The notes beneath the pieces are model-generated. The model saw nothing but the letters and a program-made list of their open reading frames with translations, was not told where the DNA came from and did not search any database. 64,000 nucleotides of DNA, taken from the NCBI GenBank assembly GCA_947396885.1, contig OX377205.1, forward strand, positions 53,986,676 to 54,050,675, read 5' to 3'. The position numbers and the translations under genes were made by a program. Positions within the stretch are counted from its first letter, which is position 1. The number at the start of each line of letters is the position of its first letter. This DNA comes from Heligmosomoides polygyrus polygyrus (taxonomy: Eukaryota > Nematoda > Chromadorea > Rhabditida > Heligmosomidae). This document shows, in pieces, positions 44,751 through 56,146 of the stretch.

Positions 44751-45060
44751 GAAATGGCGCAGTGTGCTGCGCATAAGCTTAGGAACTCCAAAAGAGACAT
44801 TAGAGGCCACACAAGGCACTAATGTAGTTGTGAGTTCCTAAGGAGGTGCCAGCACATTCTTATTTGCACTGTTGAGCCTGCTAAATAAAGGCAGAGTGTA
44901 CAATGGGTAAAAGCACTGCATCAAACGTTAGCTAGACAATAAGGCCCCTGGACCGGAGTGCCTGCCTTTAACACACACCGTGTAACAGTCGGGAGACAGA
45001 GACTTGTAGCTATGTATGTGTAACATATTGTAGAGTTGTGAAACGGTCACCATTTGGTGA
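44751..45060. other. No recognisable gene
   Basis: Contains an 11-bp inverted pair cttaggaactc / gagttcctaag near 44779 and 44833. Otherwise plain. Confidence 0.4.
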
Positions 45061-45079
45061 ATTTAAACCTGGTGTATTT

Positions 45080-45655
45080 TTAATCTAATTTAAATTTGCC
45101 TTTATGTAAATTAAGGTTATACTTGTATATTATGAATTTGTTTCTATTAATGCATTTAGATAGAGAGTGGTCAAAATCTTTAGGGGTATATCCATTGTCT
45201 ATTAATATTGAGTAAAGCATCCTTAACTTAGTTGTAAAGTCTTGTAACAGACTGCAGGTACGTGCTATTCGTAACATTTCTGTATAAATTGTCGCTTGTT
45301 TAGTTCTATCACTGATATATGAACTTGAATTAGGAAGCCTGAGAACCTTAAAATTATAGTCATCAGTTTTATTATACATACTTGTAAATATTTTGTCATT
45401 ATGTACCCATATGTTTAGATCTAGATAACAACATTTTAATTCATTCCTATGTGTTATTTCCAGTGATAATGTGTTTTTATAAACCCTATTTAACATATCA
45501 GCAATGACATTATCATGTGCATTATGTATTATCAACAGGTCATCCATATACCTAAATGGTTTAAACAGTATGTTATAAATGTAATTATTAATGGAATATT
45601 CGTATTCAAAATATGACATTGTGAGATCGGCTAATAGGGGACTAAAGTTACCTCC
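45080..45655 (-). pseudogene. Penelope-like reverse transcriptase fragment
   Basis: On the minus strand: GGNFSPLLADLTM (the PLSPxLADxFM-type motif, 45655-45618), FRYMDDLLII (catalytic YxDD-type box, here YMDD), NELKCCYLDLNIWV and MYNKTDDYNFKVLRLPN, ending KGKFKLD at 45080. The YLDL and NKTDDYNF motifs are unlike CR1 or RTE and resemble Penelope-like enzymes; a different RT lineage remains possible. The N-terminal half is lost at a hairpin (next entry). A GIY-YIG nuclease is not present. Confidence 0.6.
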
Positions 45656-45703
45656 TTGTAGGTAACTTTAGTCCCCTATTAGCCGATCTCACAATGTCAT
45701 ATT
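45610..45703. repeat. Perfect 44-bp hairpin with 6-nt loop
   Basis: 45610-45653 is the exact reverse complement of 45660-45703; loop ccttgt. The left arm is coding sequence of the RT fragment (LLADLTM region), so the right arm is an inverted copy of it. Repeat C begins just beyond at about 45704. Confidence 0.95.
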
Positions 45704-48700
45704 AGGTATTGCTCTAAGGCTGTCCAGCTTGCCCTTGGAGTGCGCCGTGAGCAATGCGTACAGAATCGAACCTATCAATCGAGTGGGCGCGAAAGCTTGT
45801 AGGGTGAGGTTATTAGCTCGAAGAAAACAGCCTATCCAGAGGTGCGAAGAGTAACAAACCAATTAGCTTGCCTAGCCTACATTGAGTACTGCAATTCCAT
45901 CGAATATGGCGCAGGTTGGAGGGGTTATGTTAATTGGACGCGAGGGCGTGTTCGGAGCGCGATAACTCGTTCATGTGCGAACATTTCCGGATGGGACTTG
46001 TGGGTTTTGTAGCCAGTAGAACGTTCTACAAGACCGCAAAAGTGCCGCGGTGTTGCTTCTAAACATGCGAAATTACAGCGGTGCGAAAATGCAGGTTGAG
46101 CTTCTGCGACACGATTTCTTCTGACTTCAGTGGACTCCTGCAGAAAGACGCGAGGAGGTAGCGGCCCAAAACATCCTGTAACAAGATAAGCCTCTCTACC
46201 AGCCGTTGAAGGTTTAAGCACATGTGTTAAAACATATGCTAAAGTGCCTACGAGATGGAAACATTCTTCCACTACTGAACAAGAATCCTGCTAGCGATGT
46301 TAATAATTGCAAACCCGTGAATAGTATCGTCATTTTTCTGCAGAACTTTTGAGAAGGGACTCAAAAGCCATATTTTCGATGTCTTCTAAAAAATAAAATT
46401 ATGCCAAAAGTCAGCATGGATTTATATAAGGGCTGTCGGTTGAATCGAATATGTTGGAATGCATAAGTGACTGGTCTAATTAACATACATGCATAAGTGA
46501 CTGCATAAATGACTGGTCTAATTACTTGGGAACAAAAAGTCAAGCGATGTAGTGTATTTTGACTTCTCAAAAGCTGTTGATAGAGTTAGCCACAGTAAGC
46601 TGCTACAAAGGATTTCTAAGCTTGGTATTCACCCAGTTATTTGTAATTGGCTACTGGCTACACGAATTTCAGCCAACAGAGCGTTTCAAGTTAAAGTAGG
46701 GAAAGCTCTATCTGACTGCAGGGTGGTTAAGAGTGATGTTCCCAGGGTGGTGTGCTTTCTCCATTACCATTCATGATCTATACCTCCGATATACTAGAAC
46801 TCCCTAGTATATCGTGAAGAACCATCTTCCGAAGACCACAGTATCTTGCAGTTGGCCACTCAGAAACTGCTAGACTGGTCCACTGCATGGATTCTCCCTT
46901 TCGCGCCAGAAAAGGAGATGTTTATAAGAATAGGATCGTCGGCCGCACCGTCTAAGTACTTTGTTGGCGATCACCCGATCTCCAAAGTTCAGTCAGTGAC
47001 ATACTTTGGATTCCATAACGATGATAAGCTTGATTTTTTGGAACACTACAAGGTCATCTAGAAGAAGGCACAGTCACGTATATTCCAAATTTTCAAATGT
47101 CCTTGCACTCGCAATAATGCAGTCCTGGAACATGCCTACAAAACATACCTAAGACCTATCCTTGAGAGGGGATTTACCGTGTTCTTTTCTTATAAAAAGA
47201 AGGACATTACTTTTTGGAGAAGATTTAGAATAGTTATACAAGGAAAATCCTACTTCGATAAGGATCTCCTACTCTAGAGCGTCTCGAGGGAGCATTAGAA
47301 ATGGATATTTCAATCTGCACACATTGGAATCCCGTAGAAAGCTTAAGATGTTTGTGCCATCTTCAAAATGCTGTCAGGAAATGTGCACGTCGATGCTTCT
47401 CAATTTTATTCTCTCCTTCCTTGTAGAACTAAAAAAAGGTGGTTCGGAAAAAATCTCCTTTCGAAGCCCTAGAACTACAGAAAGGTTAGAGGTTTTTACT
47501 TGCAGAGCAGTATCAACTTATTTGTCTCTAAAACACAATTTTTGTGCTGCCAAGCAGGTTTGCAGCTCTTTCAAACGTATGGTTGAGAAGAAGCTGCTTC
47601 TCGTTTAAAATTTTGGGGACCATGATGTCTCTCTTTGCGCCGTGTCTTTTTTTCTGACGTATGTCTTATACCGCGTAATAAGGGATTATTATTGTTAATT
47701 AGATCTTTATTCCTTTCGTTAAAGCGTGTTATAAGGCGCCGCTTCCCCTTTCCAAGAACCTGAGTTACTTAGCACTCTGAAAATACCAGACCATTGGACA
47801 AAGTAGGACAGAAAGCGGCATAATGCGCAGTCCTCACCCTATAATAATAGGTTGTCCGAAAAGTTCTCAGCGTTTTAAGTGCTTTACTGTGAACTACCAT
47901 AGCTCTCTCAAATCGTCCTCAAATCTCTAGCGATAACCCGGGCATGTGCGAACCTTTCCGGATGGGACTTGTGGGTTTTGTAGCCAGTAGAACGTTCTAC
48001 AAGACCGCAAAAGTGCCGCGGTGTTGCTTCTAAGCATGCGAAATTACAGCGGTGCGAAAATGCAGGTTAAGCTTCTGCGATACGATTTCTTCTGACTTCA
48101 GTGGACCCCTGCAGAAAGACGCGAGGAGGTAGCGGCCTAGAAATGCGTAGACCTGCAGAACGCCTAAGGTGCTTTACGATGACAAGATCGTAGGCCCTCA
48201 GCTTCCTAAACTGACTTAGTTGCAGCTGCTGTTTTAAAGCGGACGTAAGCAGTGAAGCTTCTTCCGCCCTTACTCCTTCAGCCCTTGAGCTTTCGACACT
48301 CGCAATGGAACCTTTATGTTCAGCTCGAAGAGCTCTATCGAACGGTGTCATTCTCGACCGATTTCAGAAGAATTGGTTTTTTGTGAATTTCCGTCGAGGA
48401 CGCAGGCGCCTCAGGCAGTGGCAGACGGAAGATGACGTCATCGAAAACCGATATCTTCAGATTTGGCAAGGTTTGGTACCGTTCGATAGAACTTTTTATG
48501 CTGAATTTAACGATGTTTTTGGGAGTATCGAGAATTGTGACCTAAGCGAGAAAGAGCGCAGAGAACATCGACAGTTGTTGTGCTAAATTGAACGCGCGGG
48601 CGTGTTCGGAGCGCGACAACTCTGTCAATTTATAATCTTTCTGGCTGCGGATTATGGGTTTTGTAGGCAGTAGAAAGCTCTAGAAGAGCGCTAAAGTACA

Positions 48701-50281
48701 GCGCTGCAGCCTTTAAACAGGCGACATTACAGCGGTGCGAATATGCAGGTTAGCGTTGTGGACACGATTTTTTCCAATTTCAATCGACCACTGTAGGAAT
48801 ACTCGCTCAGCTAACGGCATACGAATGCATAGGCTAGCAAATCAGCTAAGGTATTTTACGACGAAGCGCCCAAAACTTTCCAGCTGCCTAACCTGCTTTA
48901 GTTCCAGCTGCCATTTTAGAGCTGCGGAGGGCAGCGGTGAACTTTCTTACTTATTCGCCCACAGCTGAGCTTTTTTTACACAAGCGATAGTACTGTTCTG
49001 TTCAGCTCAAAAAGCTCTATCGAATGGTATCAATCTCAGCTAATTCCGGGAAAATTGGTTTTTTTTGACAATTTCCCTCGAGGACGAGGGCGCTTGTTCG
49101 CCGAGCCTGCCCGGACGATGACGTCACTGAAAGTCGATGATTTCGAAATTTGCCAAATGTCCAAACTCCAAACTTGTCCAAACTTCGTCCAAAATCAGGG
49201 GTTATTTTGTGCGCCGATTACGAATCCGATGTCCGTTTTTGAAAATTCCGCCGATTTCGACAGGTTCTGGATTTTCTACTGGATAACTGAGGGTGGTCGG
49301 GTCAGGAACGCCGATTTTGCTCAAACTACGTTCAGGGGAAGGGGTCATTCACCGAATACGATGCCGAAGTCTATTTGGCCGATTATGGCAGGAGATCAAC
49401 CATACCGATAACTGAGGGTGGTCAGCGGTCGTTACCCTGCCAACCTCAAGTGACTGTAATATGCCAAAATCGGCGTCGGATTCTTTATCAGCGCACCAAA
49501 TAACCCCCTGTATAATCTTGGACGAAGTTTGGACAAGAAAATTTGGCAAATTTTGAAATCGTCTACTTTCGATGACGTCGTCGACCGGGCAGGCTTAGCG
49601 AAGAGCGCCTGTCCTCGAGGGAAATTGTCAAAAAATCAATTTTCCCGGAATTGGCCGAGATTGATAATGTTCGATAGATCTTTTTGAGCTGAACAAAACG
49701 GTGCCATCTATTTTGTCAAAAACTCAAATAAGTGCGGAAGAAACTCCACCGCAGCCCTCCGCAGCTTTAAAATGGCAGCTGGGACTAAGGCAGGTTAGGC
49801 AGTTAGGGAGTTATGAGCACTTCCTCGTAAAGTACCTTGTGTCATCTGCTTGTTCACGCATTTTGAGGTCCTTAGCTCGTCGCGTCTTCCCGCAGTGACC
49901 GACTAAATTCGGAAAAAATCGCGTCACACAACGCTAACCTGCATTTTCGCGCCGCTGTAATGTCGCCTGTTTATACGCTGCAGCACTGTACTTTTGCGAT
50001 CTTCTAGATCTCTCTACTGCATACAAAACATGTAAGCTGCAGCTGGAAAGATTTGCACAGAGTTATCGCGTTCCGAACACGTCCGCGAGTGCAATATGCG
50101 AGCGGTCGCGCCCACTCGATTGATAGGTTCGATTCGGTATGCATTGTTCACGGCGCACTCTAAAGGCAAGCTGGACAGCCTTAGAGCAATACCTGAGCAG
50201 GACGGCAGAAAATTTCCGATAAAACTCCTCAAGCGCTCATTCTGCAAGCTGTCCTCACCCTACAAGCTGTCGCGCGATTGA
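45704..50281. repeat. Repeat C complex
   Basis: A family with blocks gtgttcggagcgcga, gggttttgta(g/c)(g/c)cagtaga, ttacagcggtgcgaa(a/t)atgcagg and gttcagctcgaa. Copies: 45704-46166, 47930-48590 and an inverted pair 48590-49180 / 49530-50090. The outermost block (ctgtccagcttgcc, cctatcaatcgagtgggcgc) occurs inverted at 45718-45790 and 50105-50195. The inverted pair encloses repeat B copies. No protein is evident. Confidence 0.65.
46167..47927 (+). repeat. Long inverted duplication, right arm
   Basis: Inverse of 37478-39219. It interrupts repeat C: 45959-46166 and 47930-48136 are about 208-bp direct copies, some 97% alike by eye. This arm keeps the FDFSKAVDRV segment that the left arm has lost, so it preserves the older sequence at that site. 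Confidence 0.9.
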
Positions 50282-50879
50282 TTATGTCCGGCCTATATGC
50301 ATTGTTCAACTCTGTTAGTTTATATGTCAAAAAATAGAGCTCGAGCTGCTGAGCTCAAATATATGTTTTTTTTCACACGTGCTCGATTTTAAAGAAAGTT
50401 ATTTAAAAAAGCCGCTTTGGAACGATCCAAAGCGTTCTTTTCGATAATTGACCAAAAGATATGCGCGGTACTGTAGTTGTCCCTTTCCCGTTTCGCCTTT
50501 TCAACCTCAAAGGTTGCATCCGCTCGTTATTCTTCGAGCTTTTTCAGCCTTTCAGCTGGTTGAGGTCTCGCGGAAAAGATCGGAATAAAAAAAAACGAAA
50601 ATAAATACGAATAGAAGTACCTCTTTGAGCAAACGCCATAATGGAATGGAAAGAACCATCCAAATCGGGAAAACGATATTTTGGTCAAAAATACCTACTA
50701 TGAGCTTTAAAGCTCCTTCATTGCGGAACGGCAGTACAGAGATCGCTTTTGCCAACCGCTGCGCCCATACATTGGAAAGCACAAGGGGTGGATCTGTAAC
50801 ACAGTTGTGCTCTCGAAATTTTTTGGAATTCTCGGATGGTTTTGAATGGTTACAAATATCGAATATTCCAATTCGGAAA

Positions 50880-51450
50880 ACACGATTCTTTGATTATTCG
50901 AAATGTACTTCCACTCCGATCTCTTCGATAGCCACGTCCACCTGCCCCATGCCGTCTTCCGCAGGATGCTCTGTTCTCCCTTCCGAGATCCGACACGCCA
51001 TCTTGTCGGCGAAGAAGCGTACAGCACCCGGTTCCGACATGATCAGACCCGAACACTTGAAGAACCTCCCGCCAGCGCTCATCAACACCCTGGCGCGGCT
51101 CTTCACGCGCTACCTGTCGGAGTGCAAGGTTCCATCTCAGTGGAAGACCAGCAAGACCGTCTTGCTGTACAAGAAGGGAGACGTGCACGATATTGGCAAC
51201 TATCGTCCGATCTGCCTGCTGTCCGTAGTTCACAGGCTGTTCACTCGAGTCATCCTGAATAGGATCAGCAGAACGCTGGAAGAAGGACAACCATGCGAGC
51301 AAGCAGGATTTCGGAGAGGATTCAGCACGATCGACCACATACACACCATTACGAAGCTCATCGAAGTGTCGCGAGAGTACAAACTGCCGCTGTGCCTTAC
51401 TTTTATCGACTTGAAGGCATTCGACTCGGCCGAAACTGAAGCAATCATCG
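50880..51450 (+). pseudogene. RTE reverse transcriptase fragment
   Basis: Reads EIRHAILSAKKRTAPGSDMI, then PSQWKTSKTVLLYKKGD, NYRPICLLSVVHRLFTR, CEQAGFRRGFSTIDHI and LCLTFIDLKAFDS, where one of two lysines before AFDS is missing. The frame then leaves RTE at a piece of repeat A (51475-51530) before the FADD box. It differs from both other RTE copies in the window, so it is a third lineage. Upstream 50625-50880 is not recognisable. Confidence 0.75.
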
Positions 51451-51532
51451 GAGCCCTCAGGGCATTCCAACTTACCTGCGAAGGTCTCTGGCGTATGTCT
51501 AAACGGGGGAAATGGATAGTACTGATGCTTAG

Positions 51533-51925
51533 ATGATTTTCGTGCTTCTACGTCGCATAAGGATACATAAAGATTTTATCGGTGTAGAATGCAGGCCTTT
51601 ATTAGTATTTCGTATGGGAAGCCCACAACTAAATAGACCGCGACTAATAAAGGTTGTATTACCATCAAGCAGACACCGAGCTGAAGCAGTGAGACGGGCA
51701 CCCCGACTACGTTTCTTCCTTCCTTGTAAAGGGATCTTTCTTCAGCCGTCTTTATCGAAGGAGGAGAGGGAGCGTATGCGAGCTGAACGTCTTTCTGCAC
51801 GCGGTCTGCAGCCTGATGATCGTAGTACAGGGACAACTCAGGCTACTCAAACTTCCGATGTACTACAGTCATCAAGCCAACAACAATCTCAGCCCGCGTC
51901 CAACATTCATTCGGGAAACTATTAG
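51533..51925 (+). pseudogene. CR1-e ORF1, C-terminal part
   Basis: RRM-like core: CRPLLVFRMGSPQLN, LIKVVLPSSRHRAEAVRRAP, LQPSLSKEERERMRAERLS, then a low-complexity glutamine/serine tail. Clearly homologous to 13012-13645. Its beginning is cut by repeat A. Confidence 0.75.
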
Positions 51926-51960
51926 GTTGTCCCAGGGTATTACGCTATTATCTTTCTTTT

Positions 51961-52760
51961 TTGCTTGCTAACATAAGATCCGTGGTGAAAAATAGCAGCT
52001 TTCTTGTGTTGTACATGTGTGAAAAAATTTTTGATATTGATCTGTTAACCGAGACGTGGCTCACCTCCCATAACGAACTAAATCCTTTACTTGGAGTCGC
52101 TGCTAGTCAGTACCTAGGACTACGATGTGACAGAACTTTCAAAAAAAGGGGCGGTATCCTTCTTTTAGTAAAGCGTTTCCTTTCTTGCAATTTGATATTC
52201 AGTGAATCTCTGAGGAATTTCTATGAGTTACTAGTATGTGAGGTTGAGCATTTTTCAGACCAATACAGGGTCATTGGTGTTTATAGAGCCCCATGTTGTG
52301 ATTCGATAGGCAATAGTCAGCTTGCAAAAGCTATTAGTGATTTCTGTTCTTGTGACATACCTTGTATTAGGCGACTTCAACATGCCAGATGTCACCAGAG
52401 TTAATACGGGACAAAGTGCCTCTCTTTTTTCTGAGCTATTTGAAACTCACGGCCTTAAGCATTTTGTCACTATACCCACAAGAGGAAAATCTATATTAGA
52501 CCTGATTCTATGTAACAAAGAAGACTGCGTTTCAGAAATTGCTATATACCCACCAATAGGAGGTAGTGATCATGCAGCACCTTTTATATCCGTATCAGTA
52601 GTCCTGATAAACCCGACGCTAGGTGGATAAGGGATTTCAATGCTGCAAATTATACTAGCACAAGTGCGAGACACGCCTAACGGCGTGTCTCGCACTTGCG
52701 CGCTTCGCGCGACTTTGTAGCATCACTGACTGACTGGAAAGTAGATTTTATAAAACATAA
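51961..52760 (+). pseudogene. CR1-e ORF2 endonuclease
   Basis: LANIRSVVKN, DLLTETWLTSHN (catalytic glutamate), RGGILLLV and VYRAPCCDS. After a frameshift near 52360 come VLGDFNMPDVTR (catalytic aspartate), GKSILDLILCN and GGSDHAA (SDH intact). The endonuclease motifs are better kept than in CR1-a. The linker is broken by a palindromic insertion at 52661-52711 and the element stops near 52760. Confidence 0.8.
52661..52711. repeat. 17-bp perfect hairpin insertion in CR1-e
   Basis: caagtgcgagacacgcc (52661-52677), loop taac, ggcgtgtctcgcacttg (52682-52698), then a second palindrome cgcgcttcgcgcg (52699-52711). The LINE reading resumes with actttgtagc. Strong stem-loop in an otherwise coding relic. 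Confidence 0.85.
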
Positions 52761-53019
52761 AATTCGCTAGCATCTAGGACTTGGTGCGTACTTTGTCGGC
52801 ATCAAGCCGTTCACCACTTCGGTACCTTCATCATAGACATTCTTTCCTGACCGGCCAGTAATGTCACTGGTTTGTGCTGCGCAGTACTTCTATCCCTCAA
52901 TTTGTTCGTTCGCAATCGTTCTCATGCTCAACAGCTAGCGTTTCAAGTTGTCGTTGTCATGCCTTTCGAAGCCAGATTCCCCTCTCTCGTTTCTTCTTAC
53001 TGGATCTAATTGCTGGTCC

Positions 53020-53760
53020 GCCTTTACAAGTCTTCCCTCCCCTCTTTAGTCCCCCACCTTGCTGGTCCCAACTACTGGCCCACTTCTTTATTTCTACTAT
53101 TGACACCTACAGGTCTCTTCTTGCTAGTTTCCCCGTCCTGACCGCTCCTCCAGGTTCTTTCTTTCCTTCCTGGTCGCTCTCCTGGTCCACCATAGAGGTC
53201 CCCCTTACCGCCCTTCCCCACCACCCCCTTAGTGGTCCTCCCATGCTCACGGCACGGTCGGTGACACGTATTCAAAATCGGATGCTTGCTGCGCGACGTA
53301 GTGGGCACGTCTTCTGGACCTAGGAGCTCAGAAGCGCGCGCAGTCGCCGCTCTGTCGAGCATGATGAGGCTATGTATGCGTATGACAGATTCCTAGCGAA
53401 CGCCCATTGTGTGACATCGGTGTCACATCCTCTAAATCCGGTCTCTCTTAATGGTAATGGATCCCCTTGCTGATCCTCCTTACTGTCCCCCTCCCCATGA
53501 TTGGTAACTCCCTAATGATCCCTACATATTGCCTAAACTCTTCTTGGTGCCACCTCCTGGCTTGCTTCCTTGTTCCCCCCCCCCCATCGGCCATCCCAAT
53601 GCTCCTCCTGGTCGCTGCCTCCTGATCGCTGTCGGTTCTCCACCCTCAAAGTCTCCCTTCTACCCTTACCCCTTTAGTAGTCTTCTCATGCTAATGGCAC
53701 GAAGTCGATTTCTGAATCTGGATGCTCAGAAACGAGCGTAGATGCCATTGTGTTAAGCAG
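53020..53760 (+). repeat. C-rich degenerate arrays
   Basis: Repeated ctggtccc / cctcctggt text at 53030-53240 and 53455-53720, with catgctcacggcacg and catgctaatggcacg at matching ends. Complement of 7594-7799. Frames across it are artefacts of composition. Confidence 0.55.
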
Positions 53761-53891
53761 TAAAGGGCTGCGTTTCTCCTGCTGCAGCAAAATCCCACGT
53801 TTAATAGCAAATTTTGCCCGCGCTGTAGATGATGATGATGTTATATGTTTTATTCGCACACTAACTCCGCCTTTGCCGGTCCCAAGCTCGG

Positions 53892-54419
53892 ATGAAAAAG
53901 GAGGAGGGTTGGGCGACGGGCCAGCAACCCGTCCTCGTAAAAAACCATTATGCTACAGAAACGATGGACTATATGGATACTGCTGAAAAGGGAAAATCGA
54001 AGCCGAGCTTTGTGACGGGAGACCTGATACTGGACTCGGTTTTCTCTCCGAAGAACATCACGCGTATTGGTACCTGGAACATACGCACGCTTCACCAGAC
54101 TGGGCGTCTCGCCCAACTCCTCCAGGAATTCAATATTTACGGCCTAGACATTCTCGGAATCAGTGAGGTCCGATGGACCGGAAGTGGACGCTTGATTAGT
54201 GATGGCAAAACTATCCTGTTCTCTGGTCCAGAAAGGCATGAAAGAGGAGTAGGAATCGTCCTTAGCAAACGAGCTTCAAATTCTCTCGTTAGTTGGGAGC
54301 CAGTAAACGACAGAATTATCACTGCGCGCTTTCGAACGAGGCATACCAGAGTCGCAATGATACAAGCGGTATGCTCCAACGGAAGGCACAACCGACGACG
54401 AGAAGGACGACTTCTATGA
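53892..54419 (+). pseudogene. RTE-b endonuclease, N-terminal part
   Basis: Begins near 53892; motifs IGTWNIRTLHQTGRL (asparagine), LGISEVRWTGSG (catalytic glutamate) and GVGIVLSKRA. A one-base insertion near 54368 (in the gcggtatgctcc stretch) takes the frame into YAPTEG in the next entry. The exact start is uncertain because repeat sequence precedes it. Confidence 0.8.
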
Positions 54420-56146
54420 ACGGCTACAAGATGTCATTGACGAAATGCCACAACGGGACCTCAAGCTTGTTCTAGGCAACTTCAACGCGCAGGTGGGAGG
54501 CGACCGAAAAGGCATGGAAAAATCTGTCAGAGCATTCGCATCGTCGGACCGCCTAAGCAACAACGGAGAAAGGCTCGTGTCATTCTGCGATTTCAACGAT
54601 CTATGCATCACGAATACATTCTTCTTCCACCGAAGCATCCACAAGAAAACTTGGAGATCGCCAAACGGCACGACGGCAAACGAAATTGACCACATCTGCA
54701 TCAGCCGCAAATGGAGGACATCAGTCAACGATGTACGTGTATACAGAGGTGCGGATGTAGGCACAGACCACTATCTTGTTAGGGCTACGTTGAAGCTGAA
54801 GCTGAAGCTGCAAAAAAGGCCGGTTGTCAGACAACCATACGACGTCGAAAAGTTCAAGAACCATACAGCCGCAAGGAACTACTGCGTTGAACTACGAAAC
54901 CGTTTCAGTATGCTTGACAAATGCGAAAGCATTGACGAACACTGGGAAGCCGTCAAGACCGCGCTATGTGAAAGTGCTGAAGCGACCATCGGGCGCAAAC
55001 GAGGCAAGCGAAAGGAGCAATGGATTCGAGAAGTAACCTGGAAGCTGATAGATGAGAGGAAGCGAGTCAAGCAAAGAAAAGAATGCGCCAAGACACCTGA
55101 TGAATCAAGGGAAGCGGGCGAAATTTATTCGAAACTCGATCGACAGGTAAAAGGGTCGTGTCGCCGCGACAAGAAAGCTTGGATCGCTCAGAAGGAAACG
55201 GAGGCACCAACAGCGGCTAGTCGTGGTGATTCCAGAACACTGTATCGAATTGTATCGGAGCTGACGGGAACAAGGCTCAACACATGCGTCCCTATAAAGG
55301 GCAAAAGTGGCAGACTACTGGTCAGCGAAGCTGAACAAAACGAAAGATGGGTTGAACACTTCCGTGAAGTGTACAACCAGCCCCAGCCATCCGCAACGCC
55401 TACGTTCGATGATGAAAACGCCCTGGGAGAGCTAAACGTCAATACCGGCTACATAACGGTAGAGGAAACAAAGACAGCAATACGAGGTCTCGAAAACGGA
55501 AAAGCCCCTGGCCTCGACGAAATTGCAGCGGAGATGTTAAAAGCTGGAGCCGCACCGGTAGCGGAACAATTGACGACACTCTTCAATAGCTGCTGGCATC
55601 AACATGAAGTGCCAGAAGATTGGAAAAAAGGCTTAGTAGTCAAACTGCCGAAGAAAGGAAGCTTATCGGATTGCGGGAACTGGAGAGGTATCACCCTGTT
55701 GTCAGTGCCAGGCAAAGTATTCTGCACCGTATTGTTAAGTAGGCTTCAAGATGCAATTGATGATCGACTGCGGGAGGAGCAAGCTGGATTCAGAAACGGA
55801 AGATCGTGTTGCGACCAGATCTTTACGCTACGCAACATCATCGAGCAGTGCCTGGAGTATCGCTACCCGCTCTACATAAACTTCGTCGATTTCAAGAAAG
55901 CATTTGACAGTGCCCACCGAGAGTCACTATGGAAAATACTCAGTCTCTATGGAGTCCCTGCGGCCTTCGTCAAGGTGTTTAGGAGTCTATACCACAACTC
56001 TTCGTGCTGCGTGAAGACAACTCTCAGAAATACAAGACTCTTCGAAGTCACCACAGGAGTCAGGCAGGGATGTGTTCTCTCACCGTTGCTCTTCAACATC
56101 GCACTCGACTACGTACTGAGAAGAACGACAGCCATGTACAAGAGGG
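54370..56146 (+). pseudogene. RTE-b endonuclease end, linker and RT
   Basis: YAPTEG, then LVLGNFNAQVGGD where the catalytic aspartate of GDFN is asparagine (aac for gac, near 54478). NEIDHICIS and GTDHYLV follow. Linker 54830-55400 is basic. RT: GLENGKAPGLDEIAAEMLK, PEDWKKGLVVKLPKKG, GNWRGITLLSVPGK, EEQAGFRNGRSCCDQIF, INFVDFKKAFDSAHR (first RT aspartate) and GVRQGCVLSPLLFN. A frameshift near 56146 precedes the FADD box. The frame is continuous for about 590 residues. Confidence 0.85.

Noticed and set aside
45080..45655. CR1 or RTE reverse transcriptase
   Set aside because: YMDD with the YLDLNIW and NKTDDYNF blocks does not fit either clade; Penelope-like fits better.
53529..53741. Telomeric or satellite repeat
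   Set aside because: I looked for TTAGGC-type telomeric runs here and across the window and found none; the text is only a degenerate C-rich motif.
53020..53760. Proline-rich protein frames
   Set aside because: Generated by a C-rich degenerate repeat whose complement lies at 7594-7799.
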